Below, in pieces: positions 9,207 to 18,467 of a stretch of 64,000 nt of DNA. The stretch lies in assembly GCA_947474495.1 (NCBI GenBank), contig CANJIM010000003.1:1-64000 (forward strand), given 5' to 3'. The notes beneath the pieces are model-generated. The model saw nothing but the letters and a program-made list of their open reading frames with translations. It was not told the origin of the DNA and made no database searches. Made by a program: the position numbers and the translations under genes. Within the stretch, counting starts at the first letter, position 1, and every line of letters starts with the position of its first letter. This DNA is from Rhodospirillaceae bacterium. Lineage in GTDB: Bacteria > Pseudomonadota > Alphaproteobacteria > SMXQ01.

Positions 9207-11203
9207 AGATCGAGTTCCCTTACGCTTGGGGCGTATTCCTGGATAAAGGCAAGGCGCAGTTCGGGCTTGCGGCCCATCAGGCTTTCGACGCGCTCCTCGG
9301 TCAAGTCGCGCTCGGATTCGGGAATGGTGATGCGCAGCAGGATGCGCTTGCTCTGATCCATCGTCGTCTCGCGCAGTTGCATCGGCGGCATTTCGCCGAG
9401 ACCCTTGAAGCGGCTGATGTCGATCTTGCCGCGACCTTTGAAGGTCGTCTTGAGCAGCTCCTCCTTGTGGGCGTCGTCGCGCGCATAGACCGTCGTGCCG
9501 CCTTGCGTGATGCGGTAGAGCGGCGGCTGCGCAAGATAAAGATGGCCGTGATCGATCAGGCCGCGCATCTCGCGATAGAAGAAGGTGATGAGCAAGGAGG
9601 CGATATGCGCGCCGTCGACATCGGCGTCCGTCATGATGATGACGCGTTCGTAGCGCAATTTGGAGACGTCGAACCGGCTGCCGACGCCGCAGCCGAGCGC
9701 CAGCGCGAGATCGGCGATTTCCTGGTTGCCCTGCAGCTTGTCGGTCGAAGCCGAGGCGACGTTGAGAATCTTGCCGCGCAGCGGCAGGATCGCCTGAGTC
9801 TCGCGGTTGCGCGCGGACTTGGCCGAACCGCCGGCCGAGTCGCCTTCGACGAGGAAAATCTCGGTGCCGTCGGCAGCGTTGCGCGAGCAGTCGGCAAGCT
9901 TGCCGGGCAGGCGCAGCCGGCGCGTCGCCGTCTTGCGGTTGAATTCTTTGGCCTTCTTCTCGCGCAGCCGTTCTTCGGCGCGATCGATGATGGCATTGAG
10001 CAGATCGTTCGCCGTCGTCGGATCGCCCGACAGCCAATGGTCGAAATGGTCCTTGATGGTGCTCTCGACCATCTTGGCGGCCTCGACGCTGGCGAGCTTT
10101 TCCTTGGTCTGGCCTTGGAACTGCGGATTGCGCATGAACAGCGACAGCAGCACGCAGGCGCCGTCCATCACATCGTCCGAGGTGATCTGCGTGGCGCGGC
10201 GGTTGCCGGCGAGTTCGCCGTAAGCTTTGAGCGCGCGGGTCAGGCCGGTGCGCATGCCGGCCTCATGGGTGCCGCCCATCGGGGTTGGCACCGTGTTGCA
10301 GTAGGACGAATTGATCCCTTCGCCTTCGGCGACCCAATTGACGGCCCATTCGATCTTGCCGCCGGTATCGCTGCCCAACGTGACGTTGCCGGTGAACGGC
10401 TTGGTGATCAGCGTCTCGCGGCCTTCGAGATGGCTGGCGAGGAAGTCGGCGAGGCCGCCGGGGAAGTGAATGGTCTCCTCGGTCGGCACATTGTCCTTCG
10501 GACTGATCAGCGACGGATCACATTTCCAGCGAATCTCGACGCCGCGGAACAGATAGGCCTTGGAGCGCGCCATGCGGTAGAGCCGCGCCGGGCTGAAGTC
10601 ATGCTTGTCGGTGAAGATCTCGGGATCGGGATGGAAGGTGATCGACGTGCCGCTCTTTTTCGGCGTGGCGCCAACTTGCTTCAGCGGCCCCTTGGGCACG
10701 CCGCGCGAATAGCTCTGCTTGTAGAGCGTCTTGTCGCGCGTGACTTCGACGTCGAGCCGATCGGACAGCGCGTTGACCACCGAAACGCCGACACCGTGCA
10801 GACCGCCCGAGGTCTCATAGACTTTGTTGGAGAACTTGCCGCCCGAATGCAGCGTGGTGAGGATGACCTCGAGCGCCGACTTGTTCTTGAACTTGGGGTG
10901 CGGATCGACCGGGATGCCGCGGCCGTTGTCGCGCACCGTCACCACATTGTCGGGCCCGAGCTCGAGCTCGATATGGTCGGCGTGGCCGGCGACGGCCTCG
11001 TCCATCGAGTTGTCGAGCACTTCGGCGACCAGGTGGTGCATGGCGGCGGAATCGGTGCCGCCGATATACATGCCGGGGCGGTGGCGCACCGGTTCAAGGC
11101 CTTCGAGGACTTCGATGTCCTTGGCGGAGTAGCTGTTCTTGTCGGCGCTGCTTTTGGCGCCAGGGGCGGATTTCGCGGAAGACTTATTGAACAGATCGGC
11201 CAT
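9203..11203 (-). CDS. parE: DNA topoisomerase IV subunit B
   Basis: A 666-residue ATPase subunit of topoisomerase IV, which decatenates daughter chromosomes together with ParC. Visible domains are the GHKL ATPase (EVLDNSMDEAVAGHADHI, DNGRGIPVD, the SGGLHGVGVSVVNALS lid), the transducer domain, the TOPRIM domain (EGDSAGGSAKSAR, LPLRGKILNV and DADVDGAHI) and the C-terminal RFKGLGEM block. Residues 1-30 are a Lys/Ser/Ala-rich extension. The frame continues upstream of the chosen ATG (MADLFNKSS), but those codons show no family similarity and overlap the promoter region. parC is not in the window. The stop overlaps the next lipoprotein ATG. Confidence 0.95.
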   Translation of the reverse strand: MADLFNKSSAKSAPGAKSSADKNSYSAKDIEVLEGLEPVRHRPGMYIGGTDSAAMHHLVAEVLDNSMDEAVAGHADHIELELGPDNVVTVRDNGRGIPVDPHPKFKNKSALEVILTTLHSGGKFSNKVYETSGGLHGVGVSVVNALSDRLDVEVTRDKTLYKQSYSRGVPKGPLKQVGATPKKSGTSITFHPDPEIFTDKHDFSPARLYRMARSKAYLFRGVEIRWKCDPSLISPKDNVPTEETIHFPGGLADFLASHLEGRETLITKPFTGNVTLGSDTGGKIEWAVNWVAEGEGINSSYCNTVPTPMGGTHEAGMRTGLTRALKAYGELAGNRRATQITSDDVMDGACVLLSLFMRNPQFQGQTKEKLASVEAAKMVESTIKDHFDHWLSGDPTTANDLLNAIIDRAEERLREKKAKEFNRKTATRRLRLPGKLADCSRNAADGTEIFLVEGDSAGGSAKSARNRETQAILPLRGKILNVASASTDKLQGNQEIADLALALGCGVGSRFDVSKLRYERVIIMTDADVDGAHIASLLITFFYREMRGLIDHGHLYLAQPPLYRITQGGTTVYARDDAHKEELLKTTFKGRGKIDISRFKGLGEMPPMQLRETTMDQSKRILLRITIPESERDLTEERVESLMGRKPELRLAFIQEYAPSVRELDL

Positions 11204-11249
11204 GCATACCCACGCTGAAAAACGCGCCCGGACGGGCCGACGGGGCCCA

Positions 11250-11277
11250 GGGGCGGGCTTTATATAAAGGCCGCCCC
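11250..11277. promoter_or_regulatory. 28-bp near-perfect palindrome upstream of parE
   Basis: The arms GGGGCGGGCTTTAT and ATAAAGGCCGCCCC are complementary except for one pair. The core CTTTATATAAAG is a perfect palindrome resembling a -10 element. It lies 47-74 bp upstream of the parE ATG in the parE/secreted-protein divergent region, so it is a candidate promoter/operator. No known regulator consensus is recognised. Confidence 0.4.
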
Positions 11278-11426
11278 CGCAGCCGCGCAAGCAGGATGCT
11301 GTGGTCCTGGGGCCTGATATTCCCAACATTTGGTGATTAGCCGTCGCTTTGAGCGTAATCACGGGCATGACAAGCCGTCCGGGCGTCCCATACACTCATG
11401 CCATGAACAAGTTGGCCGGGGGGATC

Positions 11427-12689
11427 ATGCGGCGATTGATGGCGATCTGGGGCGCGGCGGCCGCGCTGGCGGCGGCGAGTCCGGTTTTGGCGGACGATGG
11501 CGTGCAACTCGGCGCGACCTATCGCGGCATGGTTCAGCTGAAGACTTACGGTTCGCCGCAAGTGCCGTTGCCGCCGGGCGATTGGAAGCTGGTCGCGCTC
11601 GGCGATTCCAATAACAACACAAACAACATTCGTGTGTTGAAGGGGCACTTCATCCAGACGGCGGGTCGCGACGGCAAGGAGATGCGCGGCCGCGTATCTT
11701 TCACCGTGACCACTTCGCCGGTGCGCGGTGATTGGACGCTGCCGGCTATTTGCAGCCGCACCGATTTCCTTGCCAACTATTCCAAGCCTGCATTGGCGAA
11801 AGGCTTTGATTGCGCATGGGTCACGGCCTATGGGCTCGTGCGTCCGAATAGAGCGACCGACGAACTCAACCAATTTTACGATTATGTCGACCAGAACAAG
11901 ATCAAGAAGCCTGCAACCGTCGTCGGTGTCAGTTATTACCTTTCCGACGGCCCGACTTACTTGGCGCTGGACTATGCCTTCAATCCCGATTTGGAGGGTG
12001 TGCCGACAGCCGGGACCAGTCTGTGGCATCCCGATCGCTACAAAGAAGTTCCCAAACGCGTCAGTTATGTCGAAGTCTTGAAAACCTGGGCGCAGGAATG
12101 GCGGAGCAACGTCGCGCAGGCCTACAAAGGAAAATTGCCGGTGTCGTTCACTGCGCCGGAGATTTTTCTGGCCATGGCCAAGACCGCGCTGCCCGCTAAC
12201 GGGAAAATCGACAGCGCGTTGGCGCAGGTGGCCGAACTCGGCAAGATCTATCGCGACGTTCTCCCACTCAATGTTAAGGGGGCTCCGCAGGTACCGTTGC
12301 CGCCGGGAGATTGGAAGTTGGTTGTCCTCGGCGAAGGGCAGAGCGATAAGGAAAAAATTCGCCTCATTCGCGGCTATTTGACCCAGACCAAAGGCGATAC
12401 GATTGCGGCGCGCGTTTACTTCAACGTGCCCGATGGGCAGTCCTCGATCGGTTGGGCGCCGTCCGATAATTGTACGCGTAAGGATCCCATTGCAGATTTT
12501 TCGACCAATCGCGGCGGCTCAGGCAAGCCTTACGATTGCACTGTAATCACGGCTTATCCGATGGCGCGGCCGAAAAACGGAATGCCGCAGCTCATGCAGT
12601 TCCATGACTACCTAGATGTTAACGGCATCAAACGCCCGGTGGCGATGATCACTGTCGGTTACGGCCTGTCGAACGGCAAAAATTCGTGA
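11427..12689 (+). CDS. Secreted protein with two tandem homologous domains, truncated by a frameshift
   Basis: An exported protein of unknown function. The start MRRLMAIWGAAAALAAASPVLA is a Sec signal peptide; this ATG has GGGGGG just upstream, while an in-frame ATG 24 bp earlier lacks a Shine-Dalgarno sequence. The mature protein is a tandem duplication. Both halves contain PQVPLPPGDWKLV, then LGD/LGE, a VxKGHFIQT or IRGYLTQT segment, a Cys-x-R-x-D motif, a YDC/FDC...VTAY block and a YDYVD/HDYLD block. The second half stops at TGA 12687-12689, where homology to the first continues in the -1 frame. An AAAAA run at 12678-12682 with one base missing explains this. Either the gene is decaying or the base was lost in sequencing. 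Confidence 0.75.
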   Translation: MRRLMAIWGAAAALAAASPVLADDGVQLGATYRGMVQLKTYGSPQVPLPPGDWKLVALGDSNNNTNNIRVLKGHFIQTAGRDGKEMRGRVSFTVTTSPVRGDWTLPAICSRTDFLANYSKPALAKGFDCAWVTAYGLVRPNRATDELNQFYDYVDQNKIKKPATVVGVSYYLSDGPTYLALDYAFNPDLEGVPTAGTSLWHPDRYKEVPKRVSYVEVLKTWAQEWRSNVAQAYKGKLPVSFTAPEIFLAMAKTALPANGKIDSALAQVAELGKIYRDVLPLNVKGAPQVPLPPGDWKLVVLGEGQSDKEKIRLIRGYLTQTKGDTIAARVYFNVPDGQSSIGWAPSDNCTRKDPIADFSTNRGGSGKPYDCTVITAYPMARPKNGMPQLMQFHDYLDVNGIKRPVAMITVGYGLSNGKNS

Positions 12690-12886
12690 CAGCCGAATAT
12701 GCCTTCAATCCAGAATTAGAAGGCGTGCGCGCTGAAACGACTGCCGCCTGGCAGCCGGATCGGTACGCTGACGATTCACGCCGTGGTGCTTACATAGCAA
12801 AAATGAAAAGCTGGGCGGAGGCGTGGCACACCAAAGTCGATGCGGGGTTCAGAGCTAGTTTGCCAAGGACGGCCGCCGTCAACTGA
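12686..12886 (+). pseudogene. Detached 3' end of the tandem-domain secreted protein
   Basis: The codons from 12686 encode VTAEYAFNPELEGV and then AAWQPDRYADDS and KMKSWAEAWHTKVDAGF. These match LALDYAFNPDLEGV, SLWHPDRYKEVP and VLKTWAQEWRSNVAQAY of the first domain, in order and at equal spacing. The fragment is the end of the second domain, out of frame with the rest of the gene by one base. It has no signal sequence or ribosome-binding site of its own and is not expected to be a separate gene. Adding one A to the run at 12678-12682 would give one continuous protein of about 486 residues. Confidence 0.75.
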
Positions 12887-12901
12887 CCGCCAAGTTTAAT
12901 G

Positions 12902-12935
12902 AAAAAGGGCCGCTCCATTGGAGCGGCCCTTTCCG
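12902..12935. terminator. Bidirectional terminator
   Basis: A perfect hairpin with arms AAAGGGCCGCTCCA and TGGAGCGGCCCTTT, with A-rich sequence to the left and T-rich to the right. It separates the convergent secreted-protein gene and the membrane-protein gene. Confidence 0.85.
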
Positions 12936-12953
12936 TTTTAGCGACCGTGATCG

Positions 12954-13835
12954 TTAGCGCGCGACGTAGGTCTCGCGGTAGTAGACGGCATGGCGCGTGC
13001 CGATGCAGGCGCCGATGGTCGCCATGATGGCGCCGAGCAACAAGGCGGCGAAAGCCCAGAAGGCTCCCATCGCCGTGGCGCGCGCCGTGGCATCGGCGAT
13101 TTCACGCGCCTTCTGCTCGGCATCGGCCATCGCCTGCTTGATCTGCGCTTCAGCCTGGTCGATGCGCTGACCGGCTTCCTGCTCGGAAATACCGGCCGAC
13201 TTGGCGACGAGAGCGTTCAAGCGCTCGCGCGAGTTCTCCGGCCAGCTGCCATTCACCAGGCGGGAGCGCACCAGGCCGGCGACTTCGTTGGCGACCTGTT
13301 CGTTCGAGAGATTGTCGACGTTGGTGCCGCCGAGGGTGCGGCGAACCGGATCGAGCAACTGCGTCGCATCGAATTGGCTGGCCGCGCCACCCGCTGCCGC
13401 GCCGGCCGCCATGGCGGTGCCGCCGACAGCGGCGCCGGCGCCGCGCACGGCGACGCTGGCGATGCTCGCCAGGCTGCTGGCGGCGATCGCGGTGCCGAGG
13501 AGGAGGGCGAGCGCCCAGACGGTCAGGCCATGGAGAATACCGTCTTCATTGCTGCTGGTGCCGGAGAGGCGCGCGGCGACATAACCGCCGATACCCATGG
13601 CAAGCAACGAAGCGAAAGTCGCCCAAATGCCGCCGGCGAGGCCCAGCGTGCTGGCGTCGGGCGTGCTGCGTTCCAAAGTGTCGATGGTGGTGGCGCCGAC
13701 CGCGATGCCGAGGACGGAGAGCAGCGCGCCGACGGCAATGGCGACGATGGCGCCGGCGATGACGGCGCCCCAAGAGACGCGACGGAGCAGCGCCGGAGCG
13801 GCGACATCCGCCGGAGTGGTGACGATGGTGGCCAT
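12954..13835 (-). CDS. Multi-pass membrane protein of unknown function
   Basis: A 293-residue hydrophobic protein. Transmembrane segments are apparent near residues 22-48, 64-88, 102-128 and 256-283. Between the third and fourth is a charged region of about 100 residues rich in Glu, Gln, Arg and Ala (QEAGQRIDQAEAQIKQAM), probably helical or coiled coil. The stretch 130-152 is almost only Ala, Gly, Val and Met. Proteins of this appearance are found in many alphaproteobacteria, sometimes under the uninformative name PhnA-like, and none has a defined role that I know. It is a single gene between terminators. Confidence 0.8.
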   Translation of the reverse strand: MATIVTTPADVAAPALLRRVSWGAVIAGAIVAIAVGALLSVLGIAVGATTIDTLERSTPDASTLGLAGGIWATFASLLAMGIGGYVAARLSGTSSNEDGILHGLTVWALALLLGTAIAASSLASIASVAVRGAGAAVGGTAMAAGAAAGGAASQFDATQLLDPVRRTLGGTNVDNLSNEQVANEVAGLVRSRLVNGSWPENSRERLNALVAKSAGISEQEAGQRIDQAEAQIKQAMADAEQKAREIADATARATAMGAFWAFAALLLGAIMATIGACIGTRHAVYYRETYVAR

Positions 13836-13955
13836 GGTTTTATCCCCTTGAGTGAAGCCGAAAATCTCAAGGACAACGCAGGCCTCGGTGATTTGTTCCT
13901 ACTTCGTGCAGATGCTGTGCGAAATAGCCGGGAACTCAAAAGCAGTCTGATAACG

Positions 13956-13984
13956 AAAAAGGGCGGCCCGAAGGCCGCCCTTTT
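13956..13984. terminator. Bidirectional terminator, glnA end
   Basis: The stem AAAAGGGCGGCC/GGCCGCCCTTTT with loop CGAA lies 39 bp after the glnA stop on the minus strand. Confidence 0.85.
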
Positions 13985-14022
13985 CCCACTCACCCCACCA
14001 ACGAAGGGTTCTACAGGCGGTG

Positions 14023-15432
14023 TTAGCCGCTGTAGTACATCTGGTACTCGATCGGATGCGGCGTGTGCTCGAAGTTGTAAACGTCTTCCCACTTGAGCTC
14101 GATGTAGGCCTTGATCTGCTCTTCGGTGAAGACATCGCCCTTGGTCAGGAACGCATGGTCCTTCTCGAGGCTCTCGAGCGCCTCGCGGAGCGAGCCGCAC
14201 ACCTGCGGGACGTTCTTGAGTTCCTCGGGCGGCAGGTCATACAGGTTCTTGTCCATCGGGTCGCCCGGATGGATTTTGTTCTGAATGCCGTCGAGGCCGG
14301 CCATCAGCATCGCCGAGAAGGCGAGGTACGGGTTGGCCAGCGGATCGGGGAAGCGCACTTCGACGCGCTTCGCCTTGGGGCTCGTCGCGAACGGAATGCG
14401 GCAAGACGCCGAGCGGTTGCGCGCCGAGTAGGCGAGCAGCACGGGGGCTTCGAAGCCCGGGATCAGGCGCTTGTAGCTGTTGGTCGTCGGGTTCGTGAAG
14501 GCGTTGATGGCCTTCGCGTGCTTGATGATGCCGCCGATGTAGTACAGCGCGGTCTCGGAGAGATCGGCATAGCCCGAACCGGCGAACAGCGGCTTGCCGG
14601 CCTTCCAGATCGACTGGTGGACGTGCATGCCCGAACCGTTATCGCCCTTGATCGGCTTCGGCATGAAGGTCGCCGTCTTGCCGTAGCTGTGGGCGACGTT
14701 CTTGACCACGTACTTGTAGATCATCATGTGGTCGGCGCCGGTGACGAGCGTGTTGAACTTGCAACCCAGTTCGTTCTGCGCGGTGGCGACTTCATGGTGA
14801 TGCTTTTCGACGTCGAGGCCCATTTCGAGCATCGTCGAGAGCATCTCGGCGCGGATGTCGCTGTGCGAATCAACCGGCGGGACCGGGAAGTAGCCGCCCT
14901 TGACGCCCGGACGGTGGCCCGGATTGCCTTCGGGAACGGCGCGATTGCTGGCCCACGGGCCTTCCATCGAGTCGACCGAGTAGGACACGTCGTTCATCGA
15001 GACGTTGAAGCGCACGTCGTCGAAAATGAAGAACTCGGCTTCGGGGCCGACGAACACGGTGTCGCCGATGCCCGAGGACTTCACGTAGGCTTCTGCCTTC
15101 TTGGCGATCGAACGCGGATCGCGCGAGTAGGGCAGGCCGGTCGACGGCTCGAGAATGTCGCAGAAAATAATGAGCGACGGCTGCGCGGCGAACGGATCGA
15201 TCACGGCGGTGGACAGATCGAGCTTCAGGGTCATGTCCGACTCCTGAATGCCCTTCCAGCCGGCGATCGACGAGCCGTCGAACATGAAGCCTTCGGCGAG
15301 GGTGTCCTCGTCGATGGTTTTCACATGCTGGGCAGTGTGGTGCCACTGGCCGCGCGGGTCGGTGAAGCGGAGATCGACATACTTAATGTCGTGCTCCTTG
15401 ATCATGGCCAAAATGGTTTTTGCGTCGGACAT
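14023..15432 (-). CDS. glnA: Glutamine synthetase type I
   Basis: A 469-residue GSI enzyme that makes glutamine from glutamate, ammonia and ATP as a dodecamer. It shows the beta-grasp start ([23 protein letters not shown]), the [13 protein letters not shown] latch, metal-site blocks around [14 protein letters not shown] and [13 protein letters not shown], and the glutamate flap region. Tyr398 in NLYDLPPEE is the GlnE adenylylation site, so activity is covalently controlled. It is cotranscribed with glnB, 116 bp upstream, as in other alphaproteobacteria. A Shine-Dalgarno-like AGGA precedes the ATG. Confidence 0.97.
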   Translation of the reverse strand: MSDAKTILAMIKEHDIKYVDLRFTDPRGQWHHTAQHVKTIDEDTLAEGFMFDGSSIAGWKGIQESDMTLKLDLSTAVIDPFAAQPSLIIFCDILEPSTGLPYSRDPRSIAKKAEAYVKSSGIGDTVFVGPEAEFFIFDDVRFNVSMNDVSYSVDSMEGPWASNRAVPEGNPGHRPGVKGGYFPVPPVDSHSDIRAEMLSTMLEMGLDVEKHHHEVATAQNELGCKFNTLVTGADHMMIYKYVVKNVAHSYGKTATFMPKPIKGDNGSGMHVHQSIWKAGKPLFAGSGYADLSETALYYIGGIIKHAKAINAFTNPTTNSYKRLIPGFEAPVLLAYSARNRSASCRIPFATSPKAKRVEVRFPDPLANPYLAFSAMLMAGLDGIQNKIHPGDPMDKNLYDLPPEELKNVPQVCGSLREALESLEKDHAFLTKGDVFTEEQIKAYIELKWEDVYNFEHTPHPIEYQMYYSG

Positions 15433-15515
15433 CGTCGATGATCCTGTCGTTGGTGGTTACGGGGTGGTGCTAAGGGTTAACGCGGGGTGGTGAAGCGACG
15501 GTCTCGAGCCGCACC

Positions 15516-15533
15516 GCCGGTCTCGCGACCGGC
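15516..15533. promoter_or_regulatory. Hairpin in the glnB-glnA spacer
   Basis: GCCGGTC-TCGC-GACCGGC is a perfect 7-bp stem with a four-base loop, just after the glnB stop. There is no T-run, so it is more likely an mRNA processing, stability or partial-attenuation structure than a full terminator. Confidence 0.5.
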
Positions 15534-15548
15534 AAGCGGCGATTCACA

Positions 15549-16280
<732 letters not shown>

Positions 16281-16281
16281 G

Positions 16282-16358
16282 GCGGGTGTAGCTCAGTTGG
16301 TTAGAGCGCCAGATTGTGGATCTGGATGTCGCCGGTTCAATTCCGGTCACTCGCCCCA
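16282..16358 (+). tRNA. tRNA-His(GTG)
   Basis: A full cloverleaf with D-arm GCTCAGTTGGTTAGAGC, anticodon loop TTGTGGA (anticodon GTG), T-arm GCCGGTTCAATTCCGGT and encoded CCA. A G at 16281 pairs with C73, the G-1 identity element of tRNA-His. Confidence 0.97.
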
Positions 16359-16559
16359 TTCCCCTTATTCTGATATGCTATGTTTCAGCGCCTCCTATAA
16401 CGGGAATGGGTGGCTGCTAATGGTATTCTGAACTGTCGCGTTTTTGCGTTCTCCACTAGCCTCTCCATCGCTTGAGGCAAGGGATGGACGTCGTGACGGC
16501 CACTTCCGACTTGCCCGATCTTTCGTCATGCCCCCATCGTTACGCCAAGGAGAAACTGC

Positions 16560-17174
16560 ATGAACCCGCCCGCTTCCAATCTGAAGACCGTGCCCCAGGA
16601 CGTCGGCAGCGCCGCGCTCGAGGTGCTGTTGTCGCGCCGCAGCAATGCCAGCCTGTCGCTGCCCGTGCCGTCGCAAGACGAATTGAATGTGATTTTCGAC
16701 ACGGCGATGCGCGCCGCCGACCATGACCGCATGCGTCCGTGGAGCTTCCATGTCCTGCGCGGTCCGGCGATCGAAAAGCTGTGGACCCTCTATGAAGCCG
16801 CGATGAAGCGCCGCGACCCGAACGTCGATCCGGCCAAGCTCCAGGGCGGTAAGATCAAGTTGATGAAGGCGCCGATGATCATCGCCGTCGGCTGCAAGAT
16901 TCAGCCGGGCATGATCATGGAGATCGAGCAGCTCTTCTCGTCCGCCGCCGGCGCCATGAACATCATGAACGCCATCCATGCGCTCGGCTACGCCGGCAAG
17001 TGGGTGACCGGCGAGAACATGTACGATCCGGAAGTGAACAAGGCCTTCGGCTACACCGCGCCGGATCGCCTCGTCGGCATCATCTATGTCGGCACCGCGA
17101 CCGCCGAGGCGCCGGCCATGCCGACGCCGAACTACCAGGACTTCGTCAAGGAATGGACCGGCCCCGTCGCCTAA
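16560..17174 (+). CDS. YdjA-like nitroreductase family protein
   Basis: A 204-residue flavin reductase of the nitroreductase superfamily. The N-terminal LEVLLSRRSNASLSLPVPSQ followed by the RAADHDRMRPWSF block is characteristic of the small YdjA subgroup. The centre has the SSAAGAMNIMNAIHALGYAGKWVTG helix and the C-terminal LVGIIYVG strand. It should form an FMN-binding homodimer using NAD(P)H; natural substrates of the subgroup are unclear. ATG at 16560 follows AAGGAG at about 8 bp. It is monocistronic between tRNA-His and a strong terminator. Confidence 0.92.
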   Translation: MNPPASNLKTVPQDVGSAALEVLLSRRSNASLSLPVPSQDELNVIFDTAMRAADHDRMRPWSFHVLRGPAIEKLWTLYEAAMKRRDPNVDPAKLQGGKIKLMKAPMIIAVGCKIQPGMIMEIEQLFSSAAGAMNIMNAIHALGYAGKWVTGENMYDPEVNKAFGYTAPDRLVGIIYVGTATAEAPAMPTPNYQDFVKEWTGPVA

Positions 17175-17196
17175 GCGATCAGGCCGCGTCGATCCC

Positions 17197-17228
17197 AAAA
17201 CGGGCAGCTTCGGCTGCCCGTTTTTTTT
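17197..17228 (+). terminator. Strong rho-independent terminator
   Basis: The stem AAAACGGGCAGC/GCTGCCCGTTTT with a TTCG tetraloop, then T8. It ends the nitroreductase gene, and the four A on the left may also serve the converging gene. Confidence 0.92.
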
Positions 17229-17247
17229 ATGCGCGTTCGAAGCCGCG

Positions 17248-18189
17248 CTAATTCAAGCGCGGCCGCTTGAGATGTTGGGCGCGGTCCGACGAGGGCACGC
17301 TGATATCGAGTTCGCGGTCCTTGCGCTGGACGCGGAACGGCACCTCGACGCCGGCGGGGCCGAGCGCCCAGATGCGGCGGTACATATCGGCCAAGCTGCG
17401 CGGCCGGGTGCCGCCGATGCCGAGAATGGCATCGCCGACGCGCAGGCCCGATCGCTTGGCCGGGCCATTGTCGCTCATGCCGGCGATCACCAGCCTGTCC
17501 TCGGTTTCTGCCGTCCAGATGCCGAGCCAGGGGCGGGCGGGCCGGTCGACGCGGCCGAGCTTCATCATGTCCGGCAGAATGGCTTTCAGCAGATCTATGG
17601 GGATGACGAGGTTGGCGTCGATGGTGACGCCGCCGTGGGAAAACTGTTGGAAGATCAGAGAGGCAATGCCGACGAGATTGCCGTCGCGACCGATCGCGGC
17701 CGCGCCCGTCCACTGCGGATGGGCAGGCGCCGCGAAAATGGCCTGATCGAGAAGATATTCCCAGTAGCCGGCGAATTCCTGCTTGGCGATCACCCGCGAG
17801 ATCACGGCCTGTTCGATACCACCGAAGGCCGCGATCACGAGCGGATCGCCCGGCATCAATTCACTGGATTTGCCGAGCGAGAGCGGCGGCCGGCCGAGCG
17901 GCTCAAGGGCTTGAACGAGGCCGAAGCCGCTTTCCTGATCTTGGCCGACGATATGGGCAGGGATGGCTTTACCGCCGGCATCGATGATCCACACGCTATC
18001 GGCTTCGGTCAGCAGGTAGCCGACCGTCACCACCAAGCCATCGCTGCCGATCACCACGCCGCTGCCGGCCCGCTCGGTGCCGAGGCGCGACGCGCTCGAG
18101 GCATCGGCCGGGACCGTGGTGCGTAGAGCAACGATGGACGGCAGGGTTTGGTCGAGATCAAAGGGCAGGTCAGTGAGACGCGGGGGCAT
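17248..18189 (-). CDS. Trypsin-fold PDZ protein without catalytic triad (pseudoprotease)
   Basis: A 313-residue protein with the layout of HtrA/DegP proteins: a trypsin-like domain (about 15-205) and one PDZ domain (about 215-300, GLRVGDAILGIGG). All three catalytic positions are replaced. VTVGYLL has Tyr58 where VTNxHVV has His, SGFGLVQ has Gly88 for the Asp of DLAVL, and WTGAAAIG has Thr161 for the Ser of GNSGGPL. There is no signal peptide from the chosen ATG, which has AGGAG upstream; a longer frame gives only basic residues. It may be a cytoplasmic peptide-binding scaffold or regulator. Annotation pipelines will name it a serine protease, and that activity is unlikely. Confidence 0.85.
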   Translation of the reverse strand: MPPRLTDLPFDLDQTLPSIVALRTTVPADASSASRLGTERAGSGVVIGSDGLVVTVGYLLTEADSVWIIDAGGKAIPAHIVGQDQESGFGLVQALEPLGRPPLSLGKSSELMPGDPLVIAAFGGIEQAVISRVIAKQEFAGYWEYLLDQAIFAAPAHPQWTGAAAIGRDGNLVGIASLIFQQFSHGGVTIDANLVIPIDLLKAILPDMMKLGRVDRPARPWLGIWTAETEDRLVIAGMSDNGPAKRSGLRVGDAILGIGGTRPRSLADMYRRIWALGPAGVEVPFRVQRKDRELDISVPSSDRAQHLKRPRLN

Positions 18190-18467
18190 GGCGCTTCTCC
18201 TGGCGAAATTCTGCCGCAGCCGGCGCTCACGCGCTAGCCGCAAACGATTCGCAGAAAATAAATCCTCGCGCCGGCGAGTGCTCGGCGGCAGGACTCATGT
18301 AGAACCCATTTTGCAGGGTGTAATTCATAGACTTTGAAATACCTATCGGGCATAAGGCACAGACTTCGCAAATATAGAAATCGTACCAAATCTTTGTTGC
18401 ATAAAGAGTAGCAATAGAGGCCGCGAGTTCATCACTTGCGGCTCGCGTTCAGGGCATCGGGGGAACC

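Noticed and set aside
9377-11218. 613-codon open frame opposite parE
   Set aside because: A shadow of parE; no homology features and no ribosome-binding site.
12678-12689. Programmed -1 frameshift as explanation for the broken secreted protein
   Set aside because: The site is C-AAA-AAT, so the P-site tRNA would have to re-pair on CAA. It lacks the X-XXY-YYZ heptamer, and no downstream pseudoknot is evident.
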